Source of the DNA: Saccoglossus kowalevskii
Taxonomy: Eukaryota > Hemichordata > Enteropneusta > Harrimaniidae
Length of the DNA: 20,390 bases
Assembly: GCF_000003605.2 (NCBI RefSeq)
Contig: NW_003113964.1
Location: forward strand, 70,059 to 90,448
Direction of reading: 5' to 3'
In this document: in pieces, positions 9,368 through 18,512 of the stretch
Layout of the letters: each line of letters begins with the position of its first letter
How positions within the stretch are numbered: position 1 is the first letter of the stretch
Notes under the pieces: generated by a model
What the model saw: the letters and a program-made list of their open reading frames with translations, nothing else
Told to the model about the DNA's origin: nothing
Databases searched by the model: none
Position numbers and translations under genes: made by a program

Positions 9368-9440
9368 GTGATACAATATGCTACTACAGCAACACAATAT
9401 GCAGTTGTCAATACAATTTATATATAAATAGTGATACAGG
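9368..9440. repeat. degenerate 37-bp-type repeat remnants
   Basis: Pieces resembling the 7813-8245 unit recur here: ggtgatacaatatgct, caacacaatatgcag and aatagtgatacagg. They suggest either that the array once extended further or that insertions later split it. Confidence 0.45.
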
Positions 9441-9508
9441 TCTGAAAATAATTTTATAATATTAATATTTATGTTGTTATAATATTAAAAAAAAATATTT
9501 TCAGATCT
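9437..9508. repeat. AT-rich inverted repeat
   Basis: Left arm ggtctgaaaataattttata and right arm ending aatattttcagatc are complementary with a few mismatches and indels, around a loop near tatttatgttg. It forms an AT-rich hairpin at the right edge of the degenerate 37-bp-type repeat remnants. It may be a terminus of a small element. Confidence 0.5.
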
Positions 9509-10639
9509 TCTTATTGCAAATTTGAGTTGCAAATACATCTGTCATACATCTTCTCTACTTGCAGGGTATTGTACAGTACACTGTAATTTGAATATTACTT
9601 TTTGTTATATTGCTTTGTTTACATATTCCTCTTATCATTTCTTCACTTTCAATTAATAATCTGTTTCACCCTACATGTGTTCTTCTCAGCTCATGATATA
9701 TTCACATCACATTTAGCATACTCACATAGATAAGATAGCATCTAATTGGCCTCCGAAAAGTTTGTGCAAATTGTCTCTACTGTTTGTCTTAGAAACTCAT
9801 TCAATCCAAACATGTAATTTACACATTTTGTATCCAATTATGCCATTGTTGTTAGCCTTAATAGTTTCAATTACTGTAAATGTTATTATAAAATTTAGAA
9901 TTGATTGCTATCCTATCATTTGTTGGTAAGCTTTCCCTCAGCAATTAAGTGTGAAATTATCGTTTCCTCCACAATTTGTAATATGTGTTTCTACATTATA
10001 ACGATCTACTAATTACCGTGTAGTAAAAAAAGTTAGACAATGTTTAGCATTTCAAATTATCTTCATTGAATACATCTGCATCATTTATATGCATGCTTTA
10101 TTAACAAAAATAAAACTATCGGTGTCAGCAAAAAAAATTAACACCTTTTTAAAAAAATAACAATTTTGCAAAAAATAAATCTTGAAAAGTCACTTGAAAT
10201 GGTTTGGGGGGAAAATGTTTCAGAATAAACATGATTCGACATCTAATATTGTATATGCATTCACTGCTTTTTATGGGAAATTGCAACCTCAATGTTTGTC
10301 ACAGATTTACCATGTAGAGTGTACTTTATACTTTGAAGTTTGAATGACATTAAGAAAGGGCTGAAGTGGTTTGATTTGAGTGTGCCAAAAGCTGTTCCAA
10401 ATAATCGAACTGATTATGTTTAATCAGGACAGAATTGTTCATACCTTCATGAGAAAAACACTCCAATGCTTTTCAGCAGGTCAAATAGCATGTTTGTACT
10501 CTCTGACATTCAATGCATTTGTACTTCCTGTTCTTTTCAAATCACTTTAGCGGACATTGACAATCCTGTCAATTGGCCTTGTATGTGTAATAAATTGTAT
10601 CAAATGGTTACCATGGTTTTACTGTATTTATAAATTACT
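9509..10639. other. non-coding stretch, nothing recognised
   Basis: AT-rich with several short A- and T-runs. No ORF, splice pair or repeat worth naming. Confidence 0.5.
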
Positions 10640-10845
10640 ATGGATGGTTCATGGAGAACCATGGTTACATGTATCTCCAAAAATGAATGGCTTATATTTT
10701 GGTCTATGTGTTAAGCCCATATATGGATGTCTTTTTTGCTGGATCATGTGTAGCCTGAATATGGATGGCTTGAATGGTGGACTATGTGTAGCCCAAATAT
10801 GGATGGCTTATATGGTGGACTATGTGTAGTCCAAATATGGATACA
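10640..10845. repeat. 38-bp tandem array, about five copies
   Basis: Copies start near 10683, 10721, 10759, 10797 and 10835, with a weaker copy upstream. The core is atatggatggcttatatggt then ggactatgtgtagccc. The right-hand copies are the most alike and the left-hand ones most decayed. An open plus-strand frame across the array is a by-product. Confidence 0.85.
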
Positions 10846-11098
10846 CAGGTTTCCTTAATAGCTAGTATTCAGTCAGAAAAACATGTTAAAACAGAAAGCG
10901 ACATTTATGTAACTTGACCTACATTGATTGATCATTTATATTAAGCTTTATTTAACAAGAAATAAATAAGTAGTAGTGAAAGATGTAGATATCAAAATAA
11001 ATAACTACAAACACAAAACAAATAAAATAAAATAATTTGGATAAAAGGAATCTGAAAATAGCTTAAACAACTCAACCAGTCAGATCCTTTTGACTTGT

Positions 11099-11685
11099 AA
11101 TCAGTGAATAGGATGAGATTTGAATTCAGTGAATTATTGTGTGAGATTTGAAATCAGTGAATATGACGAGATTTGAATAAAGTGACTGTGGTGAGACTTG
11201 AAATCAGTGAATAGAATGAGATTTGAATTCAGTGAATTATTGTGTGAGATTTGAAATCAGTGAATAGGATGAGATTTGAATTCAGTGACTGTAGTGAGAC
11301 TTGAATTTAGTGAATAGGATGAGATTTGAATTCAATAAATACGATGAAATTTGAATTCAGTGAACATGATGAGATTTGAATTCAGTGATTATAGTGAGAT
11401 TTGAATTTAGTGAATCTAGTGAGATTTGAATTCAGTGAATATGATGAGATTTGAATTCAGTGAATATGGTGAGATTTGAATGCAGTGAATATGGTGAAAT
11501 TTTAATACAGTGATTATAGTGAGATTTAAATTCAGTGATTATAATGAGATTTGAATTCAGTGAATCTAGTGAAATTTAAATTCAGTGAATATGATGAGAT
11601 TTAAATTCAGTGATTATAATGAGATTTGAATTCAGTGAATATGATGAGATTTGAATTCAGTGAATATGGTGAGATTGTACTTTAT
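11099..11685. repeat. 25-bp tandem array, about 23 copies, with higher-order structure
   Basis: The unit is gagatttgaattcagtgaat followed by five variable bases such as atgat. Spacer variants (ggatga, tgtggt, tctagt, tatggt) distinguish copies. Near the left end a four-monomer block is itself duplicated about 103 bp apart; the marker gaattattgtgtgag is at 11131 and 11234. Confidence 0.93.
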
Positions 11686-12222
11686 GTACATCAATATTAT
11701 CATCTTTAACACCAACCTTTTGACAGGTTACAAATCATAATATTTCCTTTTTAACAATTTGTTTTTTTCATTTTCCAATGATAACAATATTTCAATAAAA
11801 AATTCAATGGCAATTGGCAACATCATTTGCCCTCCAATGTGTGTGATGTGCAATACGCATGTTCGTTAATTAGCTGTTTCAAATTTCACAGCAAACAATG
11901 AAAAAATTAAGTGTTCAACAAAATCAATCTCTACATTGAAATTAAATAGTTTTCATGTGAAATTGTACACTTGTACTATCTGTTGACTTCATTGGTAAGA
12001 TTAATACAAAAAAACATGATGGACCAGGTGTCAATCATAAAAGAAAATGGTATTTACAAATCCAACAAATAACGATGTGTTGATCTAATTAATTCATTAA
12101 TTTTCTTGGATCGCTGTGTTATATCTCAGACTCAACCACGCCCAATTAAATAATACCCGGTACATCAGCATCTCCTTAATAATGAATAGCCAGATAGGAA
12201 AATGTATTCTTTCTCATATCAG
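11686..12222. other. non-coding stretch with possible regulatory patch
   Basis: Mostly plain. From about 12100 the composition is less AT-rich, with a CACGCCC box (12137-12143) and an AGATAG GATA-type site near 12192; others (ttatct, gctgatag) follow up to 12285. These short motifs are not evidence of an enhancer by themselves. Confidence 0.3.
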
Positions 12223-12270
12223 AACCTGTCATCAAAGTGTTCTGTCGCTGTTATCTGCGTAGTACTCATA
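12223..12270 (+). CDS. candidate 48-nt cassette exon in the CaMKK intron
   Basis: Good splice signals flank 48 nt: a pyrimidine-rich acceptor (tattctttctcatatcag, AG at 12221-12222) and a GTAAGT donor at 12271. The length is a multiple of three. In the phase needed to join the exon ending at 469 to that starting at 14024 (phase 1 in, phase 1 out), it is open and reads PVIKVFCRCYLRSTH. It would therefore be skippable without changing frame. It is also open in phase 0 (NLSSKCSVAVICVVLI). No residues are recognisable as CaMKK, and chance pairs of splice sites are common in 13 kb of intron, so this is only a candidate. Confidence 0.22.
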
Positions 12271-13319
12271 GTAAGTGGCTGATAGTTACGCTACGTGGAC
12301 ACTTAATGCCTTTATGTTTCTTTGTGGGTAATGTCATTGGTGTGAGCTGTCTTCAGGTGTAGGAAATGGTAATTTGACACTGAATGTAAGGAAAGGTTGT
12401 TTCTAACCATTTTATCTGCTTCAAACTCAGCTATATAATTCAGCTCTATAGGACCATTGTTCTTCACTAAACATTTACGTTAAAAAAAAATGTGTTGTAA
12501 CGTTATTTTATTTCAAGTAAGTTCTGATTTTTTTTGCACATTAAGGTAGAATACCAGTACTATCTAGAAGTAAAAATCATTCTCATTTATTTTTACTGAT
12601 GTATTCCATGTAGCATTGTTTTCTATGGCAAGTATTTTTCTCAATATCCCCAAATTTTGATGAATCATATACTTCCTTACAAAGCAAGGTACATTATAAA
12701 ACTGACAATATTTTTAGTGTGTTTTTATTCAGTGCTGCAAAAATGTAATTTTGTGTAAATTATTGACAAAAAATGGATTAGCAGTGAACAAAAAATATTC
12801 ATATACAGTCGACTATTTTTAAGTTGATTAATTATGGACATATTTTGACATGGAATGTTGTTCCTACTATATGTGCTAAAATATGTGTAAATGTGAAAAC
12901 GTGTCTGTATATTGTAACATGTCACCATGCAGTATCTTTAATTTCATTACTCAGTGGAAATTTTGTTGTTTTATGAACGCTCAAGTGATATAATATCTTC
13001 TTAAATGTTGAATAAATTACTATATAATTATTAATGACTTTATTATCTCTCATTTGAAAATCAATTTTAGACTGACAGTTGGTCGATCTATTTTTTTTTA
13101 CTCCTGAGTGGGAAGCTTGCAATGGGAGTCTTTGTGCTTACAATGTTTGTGTGTATCAAAATAATAAATAGACTTTATTTAAAAAAGATAAAATCATGTT
13201 AAGTGTCAGCATCCTTTATTCTATGTTTTTGTCGTATTACCTCAAACCCTGCAAATAGAAGTGTGCATGGAATCATGGGAAGAAACGGTGTGCATTGCCG
13301 TGTGATAACTGTCATAAAG
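12271..13319. other. non-coding stretch, nothing recognised
   Basis: AT-rich intron-like sequence. The short minus-strand frames at 12725-13122 have no recognisable content. Confidence 0.5.
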
Positions 13320-13445
13320 CAAGGAAGGACAGTAGAATCTACCAAGTGTGCTTGCGATTTACATAACAAAGTGTGTTTACAACTTTGGAAGGAGAATTGG
13401 AATCTTCCAGGTGTGCTGCGATTTTTGAACAAAAAATGTTTATGA
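13320..13445. repeat. diverged direct duplication, about 63-66 bp offset
   Basis: Two copies align end to end. The first starts aaggaaggacagtagaatct and the second tggaaggagaattggaatct. Both then run through ccAgGTGTGCTtGCGATTT-like sequence and an A-rich end. A possible third, weaker copy begins near 13270. The duplication lies just upstream of the TATA-containing segment. Overlapping frames are open on both strands here, probably as a by-product of the duplication. Confidence 0.45.
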
Positions 13446-13460
13446 TCTACTGAGTTGCCT

Positions 13461-13722
13461 ATGTGACACAGCTGCGAGCAAGATCACATTCTGATTGGCT
13501 CATGTGGAAACCCAGGTGGTGTTTCTGAATCTGGGCCATTTTTACCTATAAATTGGACAGACGGAGGACGGTTGGGGTCCATCATTTCTACTGTGTATAG
13601 CTACTGCAATATTGTGAGACAAGTGATACAGGCTTCAACCATCTCCTGCTTTCAGCGGTGCCCTCCAGAATAACAGCGTTCCTCTGCAAGCAAGACTCCT
13701 GTATTTCTTCGTTGTATAACAT
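13461..13722 (+). promoter_or_regulatory. TATA-containing segment: alternative promoter or solo LTR
   Basis: This stretch is GC-richer than its surroundings. It contains an inverted CCAAT box (ctgATTGGct, 13494-13498), a TATA box (TATAAAT, 13547-13553) and an initiator-like TCATTTC (13582-13588). It lies 300-560 bp upstream of the CaMKK exon on the same strand. Two readings fit. It may be an internal CaMKK promoter, though a transcript from here has no ATG in the phase needed for 14024. Or it may be a solo LTR about 260 bp long, since it begins TGTGACAC and ends TATAACA (TG...CA). I see no clear target-site duplication. Confidence 0.3.
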
Positions 13723-14023
13723 CCATATCTTTTACATTTTACATATATTTATACCATATTTGTTCGTCTATGTTCGCACATGCGCTTTATAATCAGAGGT
13801 ATTTCTATGATCAAAATAAGTAATATTTTGATGATTCAGTATGACAGCATTGTCATTTTTTGTTTATATACATTGTTGATGTGCTTCTGTCCACGCAGTA
13901 CACAGATAGACCCACATCAATTGTAGATATCATTTGATTTGTATAAAACTCTTATTTATCTACTGTATAATTTTGTCTTCTTGTGATAATAATTGTTAAT
14001 ATTTAATTGATTACTTTCTGTAG
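13723..14023. other. intron sequence directly upstream of the CaMKK exon
   Basis: AT-rich and ending in a pyrimidine-containing acceptor region (gattactttctgtag). An ATG frame at about 13769 does not join the exon in an open frame. Confidence 0.6.
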
Positions 14024-14853
14024 GAAGAAGTGCCTTTTGTCGGAAGTCGCTGACAAGAGGAGACATCTCTACGCAGCCTGTGATACGTGCTCGTGCTCCC
14101 AAAATTGGAGACATTCCAAGGCATGGGAAGATAGATGAGGATTCAATCGCAGACAGTCCATCCCATCCACACAGCCAATCATCGGTGGTGGTCTCTAGTA
14201 ACAGTTCTGCTCCAAAATATCAAAACAATGCAACAGCATGTAATAGTAGCGACAAAGATGAAAGGAAGTCATCAAATGTTACATGTGACTCAGGGAAAGG
14301 ATCAATGATAGTAAACTCTAGCCCAGTATTAGAGTGGCCAATACTTGTGACTGGGAAACACAGTCAGAAATACTCACAGAGTAGAACTAGTAAGGTTGGT
14401 ATTAGTGAACTGGATACAGAAAATGACATGTCTGTTCCATCGGTTGAGGAAGATATGGATGACAAATATACCATGCAAAGTACCAGTAAAAATAATGTCA
14501 CACGAACTAGTAATGTTTTAAACGTTTTGCCACCTTCACCGGAATTAGAACCAAAAACATTACACATGGTTAAAAGTATAAGCGCAGATAACTGGTCTGC
14601 CTCGCAGAACACAGCTTTGAGGATTACTCCACATCTTAGCATCAATGACACAGGTGTCCTGCAAGATGACAACAGACTCAGTGTCTCTGATGACCACCTT
14701 TCAATAAACAAACCAAAACTTTCTCGACCGATTTTTCCATCGCTTCCATATTCTCCATATGCATCACCATCAGTATCACCATCAGCATCACCAAGGTTAC
14801 GAAGACAACCAACAAAAGAGTCACATAGTGTACAAATATCATCTGGCACAGAA
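14024..14853 (+). CDS. CAMKK2: CaMKK (CAMKK2-like) internal exon, N-terminal regulatory region
   Basis: This 830-nt exon supplies 276 complete codons of a calcium/calmodulin-dependent protein kinase kinase, the upstream activator of CaMKI, CaMKIV and AMPK. It follows an acceptor (ttactttctgtag, AG at 14022-14023), has two leading bases of a split codon, and ends at a GAA/GTGAGT donor in phase 0. The reading frame is open throughout. Most of it is fast-evolving Ser/Thr/Asn-rich sequence, expected for a disordered N-terminus. The diagnostic part is residues 237-276: PSLPYSP, then Ser-Pro repeats, then SPRLRRQPTKESHSVQIS. Human CaMKK2 has PSLPYSP..SP..SPRLPRRPTVESHHVSI directly before its kinase domain. 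An RKSLTRGD stretch at residues 6-13 may correspond to the vertebrate RKLSLQE basic site. There is no in-frame ATG before residue ~93, so an upstream exon ending in phase 1 is needed. The kinase domain should begin in the next exon, which I do not find before 20390. Identity is from remembered family sequence, not a search. Confidence 0.87.
14752..14793 (+). other. Ser-Pro phosphorylation cassette in CaMKK, encoded by a 12-bp repeat
   Basis: Within the CaMKK exon, serines 243, 247, 251 and 255 are each followed by proline and lie exactly four residues apart (SPYASPSVSPSASP). In vertebrate CaMKK2 the equivalent segment has three such serines (Ser129, Ser133, Ser137 in human), known targets of proline-directed CDK5 priming and GSK3. 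The four-residue spacing is the classical GSK3 register. At the DNA level, 14761-14793 is a 12-bp repeat (gcatcaccatca, gtatcaccatca, gcatcacca), so one serine unit may have been gained by replication slippage. Phosphorylation here is inference from the family. Confidence 0.7.
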
Positions 14854-16560
14854 GTGAGTATATTGTTCATATTCATGAGATTATGCAACATCAATAGTTT
14901 GTGTATAAGTTTTTATTGATTACATGGTAAGCTGTTAATTTTCTCAACCATTATTATAGCTTACCCCCTGCATACATAATGGTATAACCTTTATCAGTGT
15001 TACAGCTTTCTGAGACCTTTGATTGTCCTTTGTCATTATCTTCTTCTTGTAGATGTAATAATTTAATAACCGCTTTAAGCGTCTACACCTCATTCCGCTT
15101 TTAGCAACCATTATTAATGCATATATACAGTGTACATACTTTTAATGATTAGTAAAAAGGTACCTGAGCTGTAATTTCAATGATCTAAGGAAATCCATTT
15201 TCTTTTGTGGTTGTTACGTCTACATTTAAAATGTGCACTACTTTTTCTCAGTGTGTAGTAGGACTCGGAGGTCATTATATTTATCATGAGTGATGAATGT
15301 AGTAACTATCTTCCTCATTGTTCATGCAAGTACATATGACTGCACACCTTGCTATTGTACACTTCACAAATGGTGTCTTCTGGCACAATTGAATATTCCT
15401 TATATTCACACATGCATGTATATTCACTGGTTTTGAATAAAACAGTCTCTGTGTTGTTGTTCCTACTGTAGAAACTGTAAGATTTTTGCTGTTAAAGTTC
15501 TTCAATTTAACATTACAATGGCATATGAAAATGTTGCTAACTTTCCTATCCTTATACAGTATAATGTTCACTGTTACCAAATATGATATAATACATTTAC
15601 AGTGTAATGCCTGTGACAGTGTACATGTAGCTATGGAAATGAGCCATGAAATGCTACAAACACGATGATAGGTCTGTTACACATCACATGTTCTGTTCAT
15701 GATTGTGTCGATCCATGCTACAATGTAGAAGTTCAAAATTCATACAAGGGGTTGAACAAGTTCAGATAATATAAAGTCATATTAATCGTTAATACATATT
15801 TTGAATGCAAAAGTAAATGGCATATTTGCATGTCATTTATTGCTATTAAATATATGGAACTGTTATTATCAATTAATGTTGATGGTAATGTTGTTTAATG
15901 TTGAGGGTGTAATATTCACTGTTTTTAATGTTTGTGTGTTTTAAATTCACTGGTTTGTGGAGGAGACAATACGTTCTATTGTTTAATTTGAATATTCACT
16001 GGGTTTTAATTTAACTGTCAGAGAAATATTAAAAGTGAAACAAAAACGGCGAATAATTAAGCCCTATACAGTACATTAATAACCTAAAGTATGTACTTGT
16101 GTTTGTATCTTCTTACACCAAATCATTTTTCAACACATTTCACAAATAAACTTTCCTTCCTATTTATTTTGATCTTGGTATTATATCCCCAAACTGAATT
16201 CCATCATAAGAAACTTTTGAATCAACCTTGTAACAAACCAGTTGCAAAAGTTATTAACATCTATGTATTTGTGCTGGAAAAAAATTGAATGTGTGAGTGT
16301 TACTTTGATTTAAAATATTGAAAGTGCATTGATTACTGACTTTGAGAATACAAGTATGTCACTTAGCACTCAAATGATTTAACAGGCTTTTAAAAATCAT
16401 TTGTGTCTGTCTTAATGCCTTTTGAAGTAAAGTGTTCTCATGTTCCTTTGTATTTCTAAATACTTGGATGATGTTTCTTAAACACCTTAAAGGGTGGTGG
16501 TCATCATGTGCGACATTTGTGTTGATAAACATTGATTTTCCCACAATTCAATGCACTCTT
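14854..16560. other. intron downstream of the CaMKK exon
   Basis: It opens with a GTGAGT donor. Apart from the ATTCACTGG motif cluster no feature is supported. I looked for the start of the kinase domain (the conserved LNQY..K..IGKG region) and did not find it. Confidence 0.6.
15420..16010. repeat. scattered ATTCACTGGTTTT motif, four occurrences
   Basis: The motif (t)attcactg(g)tttt occurs near 15421, 15913, 15945 and 15993, three of these within about 90 bp. It may be the remains of an old short tandem array. No coding signal. Confidence 0.35.
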
Positions 16561-16737
16561 CTAATGGGAAGTACATGTACAAGTCCTGAACCAGGCGTGC
16601 CGTGAACTCATTACTGCCAGTGACTCTTCAATACCTTTCACTTTAGGTAAAGCTTGATAACGTCTCAGTTTATCCTCGTTGGTCTGTGCAACAATCAAAG
16701 CTGTCATCGTTGACGGCGATGACCATCGGCCTTTAAA
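16561..16737 (-). other. GC/CpG-richer block with a 58-codon open frame on the minus strand
   Basis: The minus strand is open from just after a TAA (16738-16740) to a TAG (16561-16563). The frame has a mixed, protein-like composition (it includes the run TNEDKLRRYQALPKVKG and the run SSRHAWFRTC). I recognise no family. It overlaps the plus-strand terminal-exon candidate, and at most one is likely to be coding. A decayed repeat-derived fragment is an equally good explanation. Confidence 0.2.
16647..16736 (+). CDS. candidate alternative terminal exon after the CaMKK exon
   Basis: A good acceptor (caatacctttcactttag, AG at 16645-16646) precedes 29 codons and a TAA. The frame is phase 0 at the start, matching the phase-0 donor of the exon ending at 14853. 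The peptide (starting VKLDNVSVYPRWSVQQ) is not the expected start of the kinase domain. If used, it would end the protein before the kinase domain. The segment is richer in GC and CpG than the AT-rich DNA around it. No canonical AATAAA follows closely. The opposite strand is also open here (16561-16737, 58 codons), so the coding strand, and whether either is real, are undecided. Confidence 0.22.
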   Translation, partial: VKLDNVSVYPRWSVQQSKLSSLTAMTIGL

Positions 16738-16740
16738 TTA

Positions 16741-17330
16741 TCAAATCATGTTCTGGGGTCTTAAATTATCAAATGCAAATTGTTTACTCAAATTAATTTG
16801 AAATTAAAATATTGGAGTACATAGTAACATTTTTGGTTGATTATTATATGCCTATTACTCTCATCTTTCCAAAAAACAGGAAATGTTGTCATTTCAAATT
16901 TCAACAGTAACTGTTGTGATGCGAAGTTAGATCTGTCATTATTTGTAATTCATGGTGATATCAAATGTTTCTATATCATAAACTAAATATTCTATATATT
17001 CTTGATACTTCACTGAGGAAAGCTGGCATCCAATAACAATGTACAAGATAATTATATCAGAAATTGATAATCAGATTAACCATTTATTGACTCATCATTG
17101 CATCCAAATTTGGTTTGTAGTTAAGGATGAGTCACATGTTTATTGTCACTTTAATTCAAATCTATGTTTTTCATTGGAAATCACATTTTATTGCCCATAT
17201 GTTGCCTATTAGCACTATAATTAACATTTTTGAATGATATATTTGTTTTTGTTTGGTGTGTCTCAAAAATGTCTATTTTGAGTATTTATGTTTTGACCTG
17301 CGTATATGCATGCATTAAATCCCACCTGTA
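16741..17330. other. non-coding stretch, nothing recognised
   Basis: AT-rich, with a short direct repeat (ttaaattatcaaat) at about 16734 and 16762. No supported gene. Confidence 0.5.
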
Positions 17331-17400
17331 TCTCAGACATCCCAAGACATGCCTAGACATTCCAAGACATCCCATGACATGCCTAGACATCCCAAGACCA
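17331..17400. repeat. 10-bp tandem repeat, about seven copies
   Basis: Decamers of the type (c/g/t)c(c)aagacat and gcctagacat run in register every 10 bp. A three-decamer block is partly repeated. The period is one DNA helical turn. Open frames across it read RHP/CLDIPRH-like repeats and are incidental. Confidence 0.85.
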
Positions 17401-17619
17401 ACCACATTCAAACTTCACACATACATATACAGTGTATGTCATGTATCTTTAGGTACATTATGCACAACCATTCGTTTTTGAGACACAATTTAAGATGGCT
17501 GAATGGCGATGGTAAAAATTCATCTTTCAATTTCTGCCATTCTGGTACAAACATTGGACAATATAGGATCTTATCATACGAGTGATTGTTCGTGTTACCT
17601 TTATACTTTTTCGGCTTCT

Positions 17620-17885
17620 AATTGCAAACTACAAGCCTTATAGCTTTGATACTTGGTATACGTACCCTGGGCAGACCCCTCTTAGATTTGTTTATTTTGT
17701 GATGATATCTTCAATTCTCTAATTTTAATGTCCTGAATATTTTTGGTAAAAAGTAATATTTTTGACTTCTTGTTGAAAACAGCAAGTCCAATTGCTTTGA
17801 TATTAAATATATAGGTACTAGAGGTGGACCTCTTTCAGAATTGTTCATTTTCTAATGATATCTTCAGTTCTTTAATTGAAATGTG
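17620..17885. repeat. two diverged copies of a ~151-bp repeat
   Basis: The shared order of motifs is caagcc/caagtc, then gctttgata (17643 and 17794), then (c)agacccctctta / gtggacctctttcaga, then tttgtt, then gatgatatcttca / aatgatatcttcag, then attttaatgt / attgaaatgt. The copies are heavily diverged. An open 67-codon frame in the second copy is not supported as a gene. Confidence 0.55.
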
Positions 17886-18374
17886 CATTGCTAACAGTGG
17901 AGCTATCTCAGCCGAGAGGCTGCTTGTTACTATTTTTTACCAAAAAAATTGCTACCCGGTAAAAGGAAAATCATTTGAATTAGTTAAAGTCAACTTCTAT
18001 TACTGTTCTAAAAATAAACTTACATAATTGTTACTACCGGTATATTTTTTCCAAAATTTTGATCATGATGTTTCCATGGTAACTATGCAGATGCCTCCCT
18101 AATTTCAAATTGGTCTCTGTGTCAAAGGCTACCGCTCATTTTAAGATTTATAGCTCAAGAGCAGACAGATTGACACCCTAAAACATAATTCTGATCTAAA
18201 TTCTAAAAAAATACATAAAAACAGGCAAAAATAAAACAAATGATACATACAACTAGAGTGAATGAATAAAGATGGAATAACCCCATAATGTGTTAACTGG
18301 TATGTGACAGAGGTGACATGCAGGCTGAGTGAGTCATAATTTTTGCTGAATCGTTAAAATTAAGTAGCATACAT
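17886..18374. other. non-coding stretch, nothing recognised
   Basis: AT-rich sequence after the ~151-bp duplicated repeat. No supported feature. Confidence 0.5.
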
Positions 18375-18512
18375 GATTTAAATCTAAATGGATTTAAATC
18401 AAATGTATCCCTGTATTTTTAAAGCACTTTCCCAGACAGCCAAACCGGGATTTGAGAGTGTCAATATTGACGATTTAAATCCAAGTAGGTTTATATCCGA
18501 AATGTCCATGTA
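18375..18512. repeat. diverged ~97-bp-offset direct duplication
   Basis: The motif gatttaaatc...gg(a)ttta-atc-aaatgt-tccctgtat at 18375 recurs at 18472 as gatttaaatccaagtaggtt then aaatgtccatgtat. A third partial trace (gtggatttatatgtcag) is near 18537. Confidence 0.4.

Noticed and set aside
10557-10829. 90-codon plus-strand frame
   Set aside because: Mostly translation of the 38-bp array, with no conserved part outside it.
13199-13445. Overlapping 77- and 80-codon frames on opposite strands
   Set aside because: They cover the diverged duplication at 13320-13445. Neither resembles a known protein and neither joins the CaMKK exon.
14364-14894. 176-codon minus-strand open frame
   Set aside because: It lies opposite the CaMKK exon and reads the antisense of its Ser-rich codons; no family resemblance.
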